Positions 34,256 to 42,243 of a DNA stretch of 64,000 nt are shown one piece after another (the stretch's first letter is position 1; every line of letters starts with the position of its first letter). The stretch is from Acidobacteriota bacterium. Its GTDB lineage: Bacteria; Acidobacteriota; Terriglobia; Terriglobales; Acidobacteriaceae. The notes beneath the pieces were generated by a model, which was given only the letters and a program-made list of their open reading frames with translations, was not told where the DNA came from and ran no database searches. The stretch spans positions 1-64,000 of the forward strand of contig JAFDVQ010000019.1 in assembly GCA_018268915.1 (NCBI GenBank), read 5' to 3'. A program made the position numbers and the translations under genes.

Positions 34256-35488
34256 CTATCCCAGAAACATCCCTGCAATCGAGGCTGAGATCAGGTTGGC
34301 CATTGTGCCTGCAAGCATGGCGCGGACGCCCAACTGCGCCAGATCGTTTCGACGTTCAGGGACCAGGGCGCCGATGCCCCCAATCTGCATCCCGATCGAA
34401 CCGAGGTTGGCAAATCCGCATAGCGCGAACGTCCCAATCGTGAAAGATCGAGGCAGAATCATTGCTTTGTGAGCGCCGAGTGAGATGTATGCGATCACCT
34501 CGTTCAGAGCCATGCGAGTACCAAGCAGGTTTCCGATCAGGCTGCAGTCCTGCGCTGGCACTCCGATGAGCCATGCCACCGGCCAGAAGATATAGCCGAG
34601 GATCTCTCCGAGGCTCCCTGGAACCCAATGAAACCCTGCATGAATGTGAACCCACCCGAGCAGCATGTCCAGCAGGGCAACCAGGGCCAGAAAGCTGATC
34701 AGCATAATTGCCACGTTCAGAGCGAGTTTGCCGCCGTCAATTGTGCCGCGGGCGATTGCCCCGATCAGATTCTCTTCCTGATGCTCTTCGCTCTTCGGGA
34801 TAACAACCTTGCCTTCAGTCGCAGGCACTTCCGTCTCTGGCACCAGCATCTTCGCCATCAGAATCGTTCCAGGCGAAGTCATGATCACAGCGGAAAGCAG
34901 ATGCCGCGCTTCGATCCCCTGCGAGATATACATTGCCATGATGCCGCCCGAGACGTGCGCCATTCCGCTCGTCATAATGGTCATCAACTCGCTGCGCGTA
35001 GCACCGGCTAAGAAAGGCCTTATCGTCAGCGGCGCCTCAGTTTGCCCCATGAAGATCGACGCCGCGACATTCATGCTCTCTGCTCCAGAAATGCGCATCG
35101 TCTTCAGCATCACCCAGGCCAGCGCGCGAATTATGATCTGCATCAACCCGATGTGGTACATCACGGCGAAAAAAGCTGAGATGAAGATGATGGTCGGAAG
35201 AACCTGAAAAGCAAAGATCGAACCCAGTGATGTATCGGGAGTGCCCAGCTTGCCGAATAGAACGGCGGTCCCGGCGGCTGTCGCACTCAGCATTTTTGTG
35301 ACAACGCCGCCAGCCCAGAACATCGCGCGCTGCCCAAAATCAAACCTCAGCACAAAGAACGCGAACAGAAGCTGCAGGCTCAGTCCCCAAGCCACTGTGC
35401 GCCAGCGGATCTTTGCTCTATCTGTTGAGAACAACCATGCCGCAAGAAGTACAGCCAGGATGCCCAGCACACCTGTGAAACGTTGCAA
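34256..35488 (-). CDS. Concentrative nucleoside transporter (NupC/CNT family)
   Basis: A 410-residue membrane protein with about nine hydrophobic segments. The CNT signatures ASIFMGQTEAPLTI, MTSGMAHVSGGIMAMY and the C-terminal GFANLGSIGMQIGGIGALVPERR are clear. It imports nucleosides with sodium or protons. The TTG start at 35488 has AAGGAG upstream. It lies 118 bp after thymidine phosphorylase on the same strand, which supports joint use in nucleoside catabolism. Confidence 0.93.
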   Translation of the reverse strand: MQRFTGVLGILAVLLAAWLFSTDRAKIRWRTVAWGLSLQLLFAFFVLRFDFGQRAMFWAGGVVTKMLSATAAGTAVLFGKLGTPDTSLGSIFAFQVLPTIIFISAFFAVMYHIGLMQIIIRALAWVMLKTMRISGAESMNVAASIFMGQTEAPLTIRPFLAGATRSELMTIMTSGMAHVSGGIMAMYISQGIEARHLLSAVIMTSPGTILMAKMLVPETEVPATEGKVVIPKSEEHQEENLIGAIARGTIDGGKLALNVAIMLISFLALVALLDMLLGWVHIHAGFHWVPGSLGEILGYIFWPVAWLIGVPAQDCSLIGNLLGTRMALNEVIAYISLGAHKAMILPRSFTIGTFALCGFANLGSIGMQIGGIGALVPERRNDLAQLGVRAMLAGTMANLISASIAGMFLG

Positions 35489-35606
35489 TCAGCGCTCCTT
35501 GTAGCAAGCTTTTAGCTTTTCTCGCATCCCGGCCCGCGGTAGACCAGTGACGCCAGATACATCGCATCTACGCTGGACCGAAAGATTCCGGATCAGACTG
35601 TTTCCA

Positions 35607-36995
35607 CTACCTTACCGCATCCCTCAAGTAGCTCTCTGCAGTTTCCCTGGTGAAGATGCGGCTGACGAGCGGCACCTTTTTCGGAGCCTCCTCTGAGAAT
35701 CGCACCGCCCCTTTGATCCGGGCGACCGGCTCTGCGAGCATGGATCCGTTCGTCGCATAGAGAGTGACGAACGGCTCGCCTTTCTCGACTCGGGCTCCGA
35801 GACGTGCGTGAAACTCCATCCCTGCATTGGGATCGACCGGTTCGCCGGCTTTTACCCGCCCGGCCCCCAGCCGCTGCACCGCCCAACCTAACTCCATTGT
35901 GTCCATCTGAGAGACGTAGCCCGTCTCCCATGATTCGAGCACTATCGTTGCTTTTGGCTTGTGTGCGGCCTTGAGATCATCGAAAACCGAAACGTCGCCG
36001 CCCTGCGCGTCGATCATTTCGAGAAAAACCTTAAATCCAGTTCCATCGGCGAGCGCACCCGCCGCGGCCAGGTATCCGAGCTCGGGAGTTGGGGCTTGGC
36101 CGCCCAGGTGGATCATCCAGCCTGCAAGAAGCAGCGACAACTCACGTAGATTCTCGTTGTCTCGGGGCACGCCTCCGCGCAGCAACTCGACACACTCCGC
36201 GATCTCGATCCAGTTACCGGCCGTACGCCCCAGGGGCTGGCTCATGTCCGTCATTAACGCAACAGTCCGCGTCCCAGCGCTTTCGGCAGTTGCCACCATC
36301 AGAGCCGCCAGGAACTCGGCATCTTCGCGCTTACGTAGAAAGGCACCCGACCCCGTCTTCACGTCCAGAACAAGTGCTCGAAGACCCGCTGCCAGTTTCT
36401 TGCTGAGAATCGATGCGCAGATCAACCCAGGATCTTCAACCGTGCCCGTCCGGTCACGCAGAGCGTATAAGACTCGATCAGCCGGAACCAGCGTCGGAGT
36501 CTGGCTGACGATCGCAACCCCACACTTCCGCACCACCGATTCAAATTCAGCAAGTGACAGTGCAGATCGGAATCCAGGAATCGCGTCGAGTTTGTCGAGG
36601 GTTCCGCCTGTGTGGCCCAGGGCGCGTCCGCTGATCATTGGAACAGCTACTCCACAAGCAGCAGCAAGCGGGGCGACCAGAAAGCTTGTCTTGTCGCCCA
36701 CGCCTCCGGTGGAGTGCTTGTCTACGGCAGGTTTCCCGAGATGCGAGGAATCGAGTTTCTCTCCCGAATCGCGCATGGCAATCGCCAAGGCCCGCGTCTC
36801 GTGAATCGAGAGTCCGTTCATCCACGCGGCCATGAGCCACGCTGAGAGCTGTTCGATCGGAATCGACTCTTTCGCCGCCCCATCAACAATGAATCCAATC
36901 TCGCCGTCATCAAGCGGGTTGCCATCCCGCATTTTGCGGATCAGATCAACCATCTGCAAGGGAGATCCGGCACCTGCATCTCTCTGTTCAGGCAT
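35607..36995 (-). CDS. deoA: Thymidine/pyrimidine-nucleoside phosphorylase
   Basis: A 462-residue enzyme splitting thymidine (and perhaps uridine) with phosphate. The glycosyl-binding motif ISGRALGHTGGTLDKLDAIP is complete, DKHSTGGVGDKTS forms the phosphate site, and the alpha/beta C-terminal domain is full length. Whether it is DeoA or the broader Pdp type cannot be decided by eye. It is followed by the nucleoside transporter gene and preceded by a small hypothetical and cytidine deaminase on the same strand. Confidence 0.92.
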   Translation of the reverse strand: MPEQRDAGAGSPLQMVDLIRKMRDGNPLDDGEIGFIVDGAAKESIPIEQLSAWLMAAWMNGLSIHETRALAIAMRDSGEKLDSSHLGKPAVDKHSTGGVGDKTSFLVAPLAAACGVAVPMISGRALGHTGGTLDKLDAIPGFRSALSLAEFESVVRKCGVAIVSQTPTLVPADRVLYALRDRTGTVEDPGLICASILSKKLAAGLRALVLDVKTGSGAFLRKREDAEFLAALMVATAESAGTRTVALMTDMSQPLGRTAGNWIEIAECVELLRGGVPRDNENLRELSLLLAGWMIHLGGQAPTPELGYLAAAGALADGTGFKVFLEMIDAQGGDVSVFDDLKAAHKPKATIVLESWETGYVSQMDTMELGWAVQRLGAGRVKAGEPVDPNAGMEFHARLGARVEKGEPFVTLYATNGSMLAEPVARIKGAVRFSEEAPKKVPLVSRIFTRETAESYLRDAVR

Positions 36996-37065
36996 CTAGC
37001 CCAACCTCGATATAGAGAACATTTGAGAGTACAGCACCCTGAAGACGCGTACGGTGATACGGATC

Positions 37066-37452
37066 CTAGAAGCAGACACCTTCACGGTGTAGATCCAGAT
37101 TGGTCAGGAGATCCGATCCCTTGGCCACTTCGGCAGAGGGTTCCGTGCCTTTGAATTGAAATTCTGCGGCTACTTTCCAGGGCTGGCAGAACAGATTCCG
37201 CGGTTCGTCACCGAGATCGGCTCGATCACAGGCCGGTCCAGGCTTGCAATCTGCCGGAGTGAAGGAAGTGTTCTGCTGGCGAAGGTAGCTCTCAACCTGC
37301 TCACGCGTCGATCCGGGTTTTAGCGCTGTCCGATAAGACGCGAGTGTGTTCTGGAACCGTGCTTCAGCTTCTTTTCTCTCTGACCTTTGCACCGCCCCAA
37401 CAAGCACTACCACCAACACTACTAGAAGTACGAGACCAAGCCATATGCGCAT
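37066..37452 (-). CDS. Small exported or membrane-anchored hypothetical protein
   Basis: A 128-residue protein with one N-terminal hydrophobic helix (LVLLVVLVVVLVGAVQ) followed by charged residues. The rest is soluble, with three cysteines near the middle (PADCKPGPACDRAD, NLFCQPW) and one at the C-terminus that could form disulfides. The segment YRTALKPGSTREQVESYL resembles the SmpA/BamE-like turn, but the match is short and I do not assign the family. GGGAGAAG precedes the ATG. Confidence 0.7.
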   Translation of the reverse strand: MRIWLGLVLLVVLVVVLVGAVQRSERKEAEARFQNTLASYRTALKPGSTREQVESYLRQQNTSFTPADCKPGPACDRADLGDEPRNLFCQPWKVAAEFQFKGTEPSAEVAKGSDLLTNLDLHREGVCF

Positions 37453-37510
37453 CTTTCTTCTCCCTTGAAGAATCCTGATGGAGTGCTGAACGTCTTTTCT
37501 GCTGATAAGT

Positions 37511-37930
37511 CTACTTCTCTAATTTCATATCAAACTGAAGTGGGAGCAACTCGTCGAATCGCATCGTTCTAATTTCTCTACCTGCAGGGAAGGCAATCAA
37601 TGCGTCGCGTTCGGCGAACTCTGCAAGTGTCTGTCGGCATGCCCCGCAAGGGGAACTGGCTGCACCGTTAAGATTGGCGACTGCAACAGCCGTGATCCTG
37701 ATTCTGGGCCCGAATTCACTCACTGCTTTCACTAGCGCGGTCCGCTCTGCGCAAACCGTTAATCCAAAGCTCGCGTTTTCGACATTGGTTCCGGTCACAA
37801 CCTTCCCATCATCTAGCAACAGGGCCGCTCCCACCCTGAACCCCGAGTACGGGGAGTAGGACTTCTCTGCAACAAGCGCCGCTTGTCTCAACAAGTCGTC
37901 GAGGATTGATTCAGAGATGCTCGTTCTCAT
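37511..37930 (-). CDS. cdd: Cytidine deaminase
   Basis: A 139-residue homotetrameric-type cytidine deaminase converting cytidine to uridine. Zinc and catalytic residues are visible: CAE in LTVCAERTALVKA and the PCGACRQ pair. YSPYSGFRVGAALL and GTNVENASFG complete the signature. It adds the cytidine branch to the nucleoside salvage set and feeds uridine to the phosphorylase and uridine kinase. Confidence 0.95.
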   Translation of the reverse strand: MRTSISESILDDLLRQAALVAEKSYSPYSGFRVGAALLLDDGKVVTGTNVENASFGLTVCAERTALVKAVSEFGPRIRITAVAVANLNGAASSPCGACRQTLAEFAERDALIAFPAGREIRTMRFDELLPLQFDMKLEK

Positions 37931-37981
37931 GATGGCAGTCTAGTTCTAACAGATATGTCCCGGCCGCCCTTCGAGGACAGA

Positions 37982-38272
37982 CTAGAGTCCGTGGGTTGTG
38001 CGGTGGATCATCACCAGCCCCGCGATGCAGAACCCCAAAACCACAGAAGAAGCCACAAAGGCCCTTCTGAGCGGGCTGGATGGGTAGAAGCGCCGATGGC
38101 TGCGAAATGTGACTACAATGTCCCGCTGCATGTCGGGAGTTTCCCAGCCGTCAAGGCCGCGGCGGATCTCCGCAACCATGGCGACCTCAAGCAGGCAGCA
38201 GCAGGCAGCGCTTAACAGACTGAAAGCTGCAAGTATCTCAGTCAGCAGGAGTATCGACACAGCACCTCGCAA
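37982..38272 (-). CDS. Small membrane protein, two predicted helices
   Basis: A 96-residue protein with hydrophobic segments at both ends (SILLLTEILAAFSLLSAACC and AFVASSVVLGFCIAGLVMIH) and a charged middle. I do not recognise the family. An opposite-strand frame overlaps it but lacks any structural logic, so this one is preferred. The function is unknown. Confidence 0.5.
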   Translation of the reverse strand: MRGAVSILLLTEILAAFSLLSAACCCLLEVAMVAEIRRGLDGWETPDMQRDIVVTFRSHRRFYPSSPLRRAFVASSVVLGFCIAGLVMIHRTTHGL

Positions 38273-38392
38273 CAGAATTCGCCGTATGCTCCAACAAACG
38301 GTTCAACGGTCGGGGTTGAATGTATTATCCAACGTACCCTATTCCGTCTACGGCTGGAAACTGGCGGGATGTATCGAAAGTAACGTTAACGA

Positions 38393-38410
38393 ATCCCACA
38401 AAGGTGGGAT
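38393..38410 (+). promoter_or_regulatory. Leader hairpin upstream of PilZ paralogue 1
   Basis: ATCCCAC (38393-38399) and GTGGGAT (38404-38410) form a perfect 7-bp stem with an AAAG loop, about 120 bases before the start codon. It may be a transcription attenuator or a leader structure. No riboswitch consensus is recognisable around it. Confidence 0.3.
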
Positions 38411-38528
38411 AGTCAGGAGTAAGATTGGGAAGCGGGCTGTACTCGAACAAGCATTGCTCTCTGGTCCCGCACACCGACATTCTTCTTTGATTTCCGTGAG
38501 TTACGCTGCGCGATCTCTTTGAGGGCTT

Positions 38529-39599
38529 ATGACGATTCCCACTTCTCGCTTCGATGGACAAACAACAGGGCAGGGCAGGCGCGCCGAGAGGCGGAATTCC
38601 CCTTCGCTAGCCGCATATCACTGGAAGGGCCCCTATCCACGTCTGAACTCGATTCGAGATATCAGCTCAACAGGAGCATTTCTCCTGACTCAGGAGCGGT
38701 GGGAACCCGGTGAAGTCGTTTCTCTCTCCCTGCAGAGAAGTGGCCCTCCCGAGAAGGAGAATGCTTTTTCCTTGCAAGCAAAGGCTGTTCGCTGGGATGA
38801 CCAGGGCGTGGCAGTCTCCTTCATGCTTCCGGCCGGCGCAGATTTGCGGCTTTGGCAGAGTCCTCTCAAGAGCGCGGACTTGCAGAACGAACCAGAGGAT
38901 ATTCTGCGAGAGTTCCGCGTGGCTCAGACTATCTCCTTTCTCACACGCATTGCTCCCGCGACCAGTATTCCTGCAAGCCGCCTTCTACACGATGAACTAA
39001 GCAACTACCGGCTTGAGAATGCCATTGAGATTGCCCGAAAAGCTGAGAGAATGCTCGGCGCTGCCGTTGAAGAAGACCACCTTCGAGCCCTGCCCGAAGT
39101 TGTGATGCGTATTATCGAGGCAGGCTCCTGGTCCTCGGACGACAAGTGGATGCTTCAGTTTTGGGCTGGCCTTCTAGCCGCCTCATGCAATTCAACGGGA
39201 GATGATGAGTCCACACTGGCGTTCGCTGATCTTCTCGGCCAATTGAAAGCTCTCCACATGCGGATACTGTCTGCTGCTGCCGCGAAATCGACAAAGATCT
39301 CTGGCGGTCCCGGAAATATGTATACCCGTCCGCTCAAGTGGAATGCGGCTGATCTTATGAAATACTCCGGATCGGGCGATCTCATCAAGCTCGATCGCGA
39401 ACTCAACTACCTGGCTGACATCGGGATCATCGCCCCACGCGAAAAGTCCGCCTTCTTCCAACAGATGACCGACACTACGATCGCGCTCACAAATATGGGG
39501 CTTCAGCTCTATGCGCGTTGCAATGGCCATCGCGGCACTGCCCAGAACTTCTATGGAGTTCCCTTGACTCCTGCTGCGGCAATTGCATTTGAGAAGTGA
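38529..39599 (+). CDS. PilZ-domain protein with conserved C-terminal domain (paralogue 1)
   Basis: A 356-residue protein. The N-terminal PilZ domain has both c-di-GMP contacts: RAERR at 18-22 and DISSTG at 44-49, 21 residues apart. A linker EPEDILREFR is followed by a helical domain with MRIIEAGSW, WAGLLAASC, FADLLGQL and the end signature LYARCNGHRG. The WAGLL-to-DLLxQL part resembles DUF4393, named Abi-alpha after abortive-infection proteins, but this is a pattern match by eye. There is no membrane helix, so it is cytoplasmic. GAGGG precedes the ATG. Two further copies follow on the same strand, each with its own leader. Confidence 0.85.
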   Translation: MTIPTSRFDGQTTGQGRRAERRNSPSLAAYHWKGPYPRLNSIRDISSTGAFLLTQERWEPGEVVSLSLQRSGPPEKENAFSLQAKAVRWDDQGVAVSFMLPAGADLRLWQSPLKSADLQNEPEDILREFRVAQTISFLTRIAPATSIPASRLLHDELSNYRLENAIEIARKAERMLGAAVEEDHLRALPEVVMRIIEAGSWSSDDKWMLQFWAGLLAASCNSTGDDESTLAFADLLGQLKALHMRILSAAAAKSTKISGGPGNMYTRPLKWNAADLMKYSGSGDLIKLDRELNYLADIGIIAPREKSAFFQQMTDTTIALTNMGLQLYARCNGHRGTAQNFYGVPLTPAAAIAFEK

Positions 39600-39774
39600 C
39601 TCGGTCTGCAACTTTGATCACGAAATGAACCTCCTCTACGGTGAGAGTCTCTGCTGACCGTCTGCTGCTCGCCGCCTTATCCCAATCTGGTCCTATCTCA
39701 ACTTCACTTCCCGATCTAGGGTTGTATGCTTCGCATTCACGAACACGCGTGATGCTGAACACAAAGTGCAAAAG

Positions 39775-39830
39775 TTGACTCTCAATAGAATCTCCCTAGT
39801 CAAAACGCTTGCTGCGGTCAAGTAGACCGC
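39775..39830 (+). promoter_or_regulatory. Leader elements upstream of PilZ paralogue 2
   Basis: TTGACT (39775-39780) and its inverted copy AGTCAA (39798-39803) frame a possible promoter or operator; the first resembles a -35 box. GCGGTC (39814-39819) and GACCGC (39825-39830) make a perfect 6-bp stem around AAGTA, about 34 bases before the GGAGGG ribosome site at 39864. The role is inferred only from position. Confidence 0.35.
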
Positions 39831-39874
39831 GGTGGGAAATGACCGGGTAAGTCTTAGCATTTCGGAGGGATTCT

Positions 39875-40945
39875 TTGAGTTCTCCCAGATCCTGGTTTCG
39901 TCTGCCCTTCGTCTACCGGCCACGTGCCGAGCGTCGCGAATCACCTGCTCTCGTCGCTGTCCACTGGGACGGCCACACTCCGCATCAAAACCCAGTGGCC
40001 AACCTGAGCTGCAGCGGTGCCTACCTGCTCACGAATGAAAACTGGAATCCTGGCGAGATCGTTTCTCTCACTCTCCAGAGAAGGGGCGCCCTCGGGGTTT
40101 CGACCCGCAATCGGTTTACCGTTCAGGTCGAAACCGCGCGGCGGGATGAAAATGGGGTGGGGGTCAAATACCTTCTACCGAAAGATACCGATTTACGCCT
40201 TTGGCAGCCGACGATCAAGACAGAAGTTCCTCAAACTGAACCAGAAGATATCGTTCGTGAATTCCGTATCGCTGCCGCCATCGCTTTCATTCGCCGTATT
40301 TCCCCGGATGCCACCGAACACGCAACTTGGCTACTGCGTCGCGGGTTGAGCAGCCATCGGCTCGAAGCTGCACTCGAAGTCGCGTTGCATGCTGAGGAAC
40401 TGCTAGCCCTCCCTCCACGAAGCGCTGACCTGAGCGCACACCCTCAAGTAGTTCTGCATATCATCGAGCACGGATCATGGCCAGAGGTGGACTGGATCCA
40501 ACACTACTGGTCCGGCTTACTGGCAAGTTGTTGTACTTCTGACCGCAGTGCCATCGCCGCAGATCTTGAACTTCCCGATTTGTTGAGTCAGCTCACCACG
40601 ATCCAGACCCGCATCCTCGCTGCGGCTTGCGACAGCGCATCCAAGCACATCGATTCCTACGGAACCACCCGGGCCAACTCTCTCTCGCGGTCTGCCGATG
40701 AGCTGACACGAATCTCTGGGGTTCACGACCGGGCTCACATCGAGCGGGACATTCAGCACCTTTCGTGGCTTGGACTTCTGGAACAAACCGTCAAGTGGAA
40801 GTTCTTCTCGTTGATCGAGGAGGCCAATATCACTCCAACCCCGCTAGCTCTGAAGCTGTATGCGCGCTGTCATGCGCATCGGGGCGAGCTCGCTGCGTTC
40901 TATGGTCTGGAACCCGCAGTCGCGATGTCGTTTCCGGCTGACTGA
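39875..40945 (+). CDS. PilZ-domain protein with conserved C-terminal domain (paralogue 2)
   Basis: A 356-residue paralogue of the preceding protein. RAERR is at 17-21 and NLSCSG at 43-48, again exactly 21 residues apart, so c-di-GMP binding is predicted. The linker reads EPEDIVREFR. The C-terminal domain has LHIIEHGSWP, WSGLLASCC, LPDLLSQL and ends with LYARCHAHRG. The start is a TTG with GGAGGG five bases upstream; the resulting MSSPRSWF aligns with MSLRSWF of paralogue 3. Sequence between copies is well diverged outside the motifs, so the duplications are old rather than recent. Confidence 0.85.
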   Translation: MSSPRSWFRLPFVYRPRAERRESPALVAVHWDGHTPHQNPVANLSCSGAYLLTNENWNPGEIVSLTLQRRGALGVSTRNRFTVQVETARRDENGVGVKYLLPKDTDLRLWQPTIKTEVPQTEPEDIVREFRIAAAIAFIRRISPDATEHATWLLRRGLSSHRLEAALEVALHAEELLALPPRSADLSAHPQVVLHIIEHGSWPEVDWIQHYWSGLLASCCTSDRSAIAADLELPDLLSQLTTIQTRILAAACDSASKHIDSYGTTRANSLSRSADELTRISGVHDRAHIERDIQHLSWLGLLEQTVKWKFFSLIEEANITPTPLALKLYARCHAHRGELAAFYGLEPAVAMSFPAD

Positions 40946-41141
40946 CTCCGTATTCCTCAGCGCGCATTTCATTACTCCGGTCCAGTTTTAGTATGGCCAT
41001 GCTGCTGCCTAAGTGATTACCTCCCCGTTACGAATAGGTGTTTGTGGGAGTAGCATTCACTCAGCAATAATGCAGTGTTGAACGTAGCCGATGGGCTGGT
41101 TGGCCATTGAGCGACTGCCGCGAAGATCAGGAGGGCAGGGG

Positions 41142-42227
41142 ATGTCACTGAGGAGCTGGTTCGAGAAGGCCTTTCCGCAAGAACAGGTCAAGCAGGCACG
41201 CGCGGAACGCCGTGAAGTTCCCGGACTTGAGGCAATTCACTGGACTGGTTCTTCTCCTGGGCTCGACATCGTAAGAAACATCAGCTCAACCGGCATGTAC
41301 CTCGTCACTCGTGAGCGCTGGCGCGAGGGCGAGATCAATCCAATTCGCCTCGTCTATCCCGAACTCACCGACGAGTCCGCGGAAAAGCAAGTCACGATTG
41401 AGACCAGAACTGTGCGCTGGGGTGAAGACGGCATGGGCCTATCGTTCGTCCTTCCCGATTGTATGGACCTCTGGCTGTGGAATGCGGAGAGGATAGAGCC
41501 CGAAGACATCCTCAGCGAATTTCGCCTTTCCCGCGCGCTCGCTTTCCTTCGCCGGATTTGCCCATCGGCCACTCAAGAACTCAAACTGCTATTCCGCGAG
41601 GGTCTCGGAAACATGCGGGTTCCAAACGCGATTGCAATCGCGCACCGGGCTGAGATTATGCTCGCAGCCGAGCCGAGTTTCGAGAATATGCACGCGCCTG
41701 CCAGCGTTGTGCTGCGAATAGTGAAGGAGGGCTCGTGGGCCGAAGACAGCGCGACCCAGCATCTCTGGGCCGGCATTCTTGTCACCGCTTGTACCATGAC
41801 CGGCGACGACGAAGCCAACCTTCCCTATATCGACCTGCTTGCCGAGATGGCAACCGTAGACACACGCCTCTATGTCGAAGCTTGTTCTAAGGCCCCGAAG
41901 GTTTTTGCAACAAATGGTGCCGTCTCAGCGAGCCCTCTCATGTGCACCGCGGATGAGATGATCCACCTGACCGGAACCAAAGATCTCTCCAAGATCGACC
42001 GCAATATTCTCCAGCTGTCAATCCTGGGCCTTCTTGAGCCACGTGAAAAGGCCAAGTACTTTTCATTCGCTCAGACCGCCAACCTTACACCGACTGCGTT
42101 AGGCCTCGAACTCTATGCGAGATGCCAGGGTCATCGCGGCGCTCCGTTTGAGTTCTATGCAACCCAGCAGAGCAATCCTTCCATACCAGAAGAAAAGCCA
42201 AAGCCAGAAGACTTGCAACCGAGCTGA
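41142..42227 (+). CDS. PilZ-domain protein with conserved C-terminal domain (paralogue 3)
   Basis: A 361-residue third copy. RAERR is at 20-24 and NISSTG at 46-51, with the same 21-residue gap. The linker EPEDILSEFR and the C-terminal LRIVKEGSW, WAGILVTAC, YIDLLAEM and LYARCQGHRG mirror the other copies. It has an extra Pro/Glu-rich tail (SIPEEKPKPEDLQPS). The ATG at 41142 has AGGAGG seven bases before it and gives an N-terminus alignable with paralogue 2; the frame is open to an ATG at 41091. The function is unknown; a c-di-GMP-controlled effector is inferred. Confidence 0.85.
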   Translation: MSLRSWFEKAFPQEQVKQARAERREVPGLEAIHWTGSSPGLDIVRNISSTGMYLVTRERWREGEINPIRLVYPELTDESAEKQVTIETRTVRWGEDGMGLSFVLPDCMDLWLWNAERIEPEDILSEFRLSRALAFLRRICPSATQELKLLFREGLGNMRVPNAIAIAHRAEIMLAAEPSFENMHAPASVVLRIVKEGSWAEDSATQHLWAGILVTACTMTGDDEANLPYIDLLAEMATVDTRLYVEACSKAPKVFATNGAVSASPLMCTADEMIHLTGTKDLSKIDRNILQLSILGLLEPREKAKYFSFAQTANLTPTALGLELYARCQGHRGAPFEFYATQQSNPSIPEEKPKPEDLQPS

Positions 42228-42243
42228 TCTCACGCTGCGGTTA

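Noticed and set aside
38273..38528. c-di-GMP riboswitch in the leader of the first PilZ gene
   Set aside because: A hairpin is present, but the conserved GEMM core sequences are absent.
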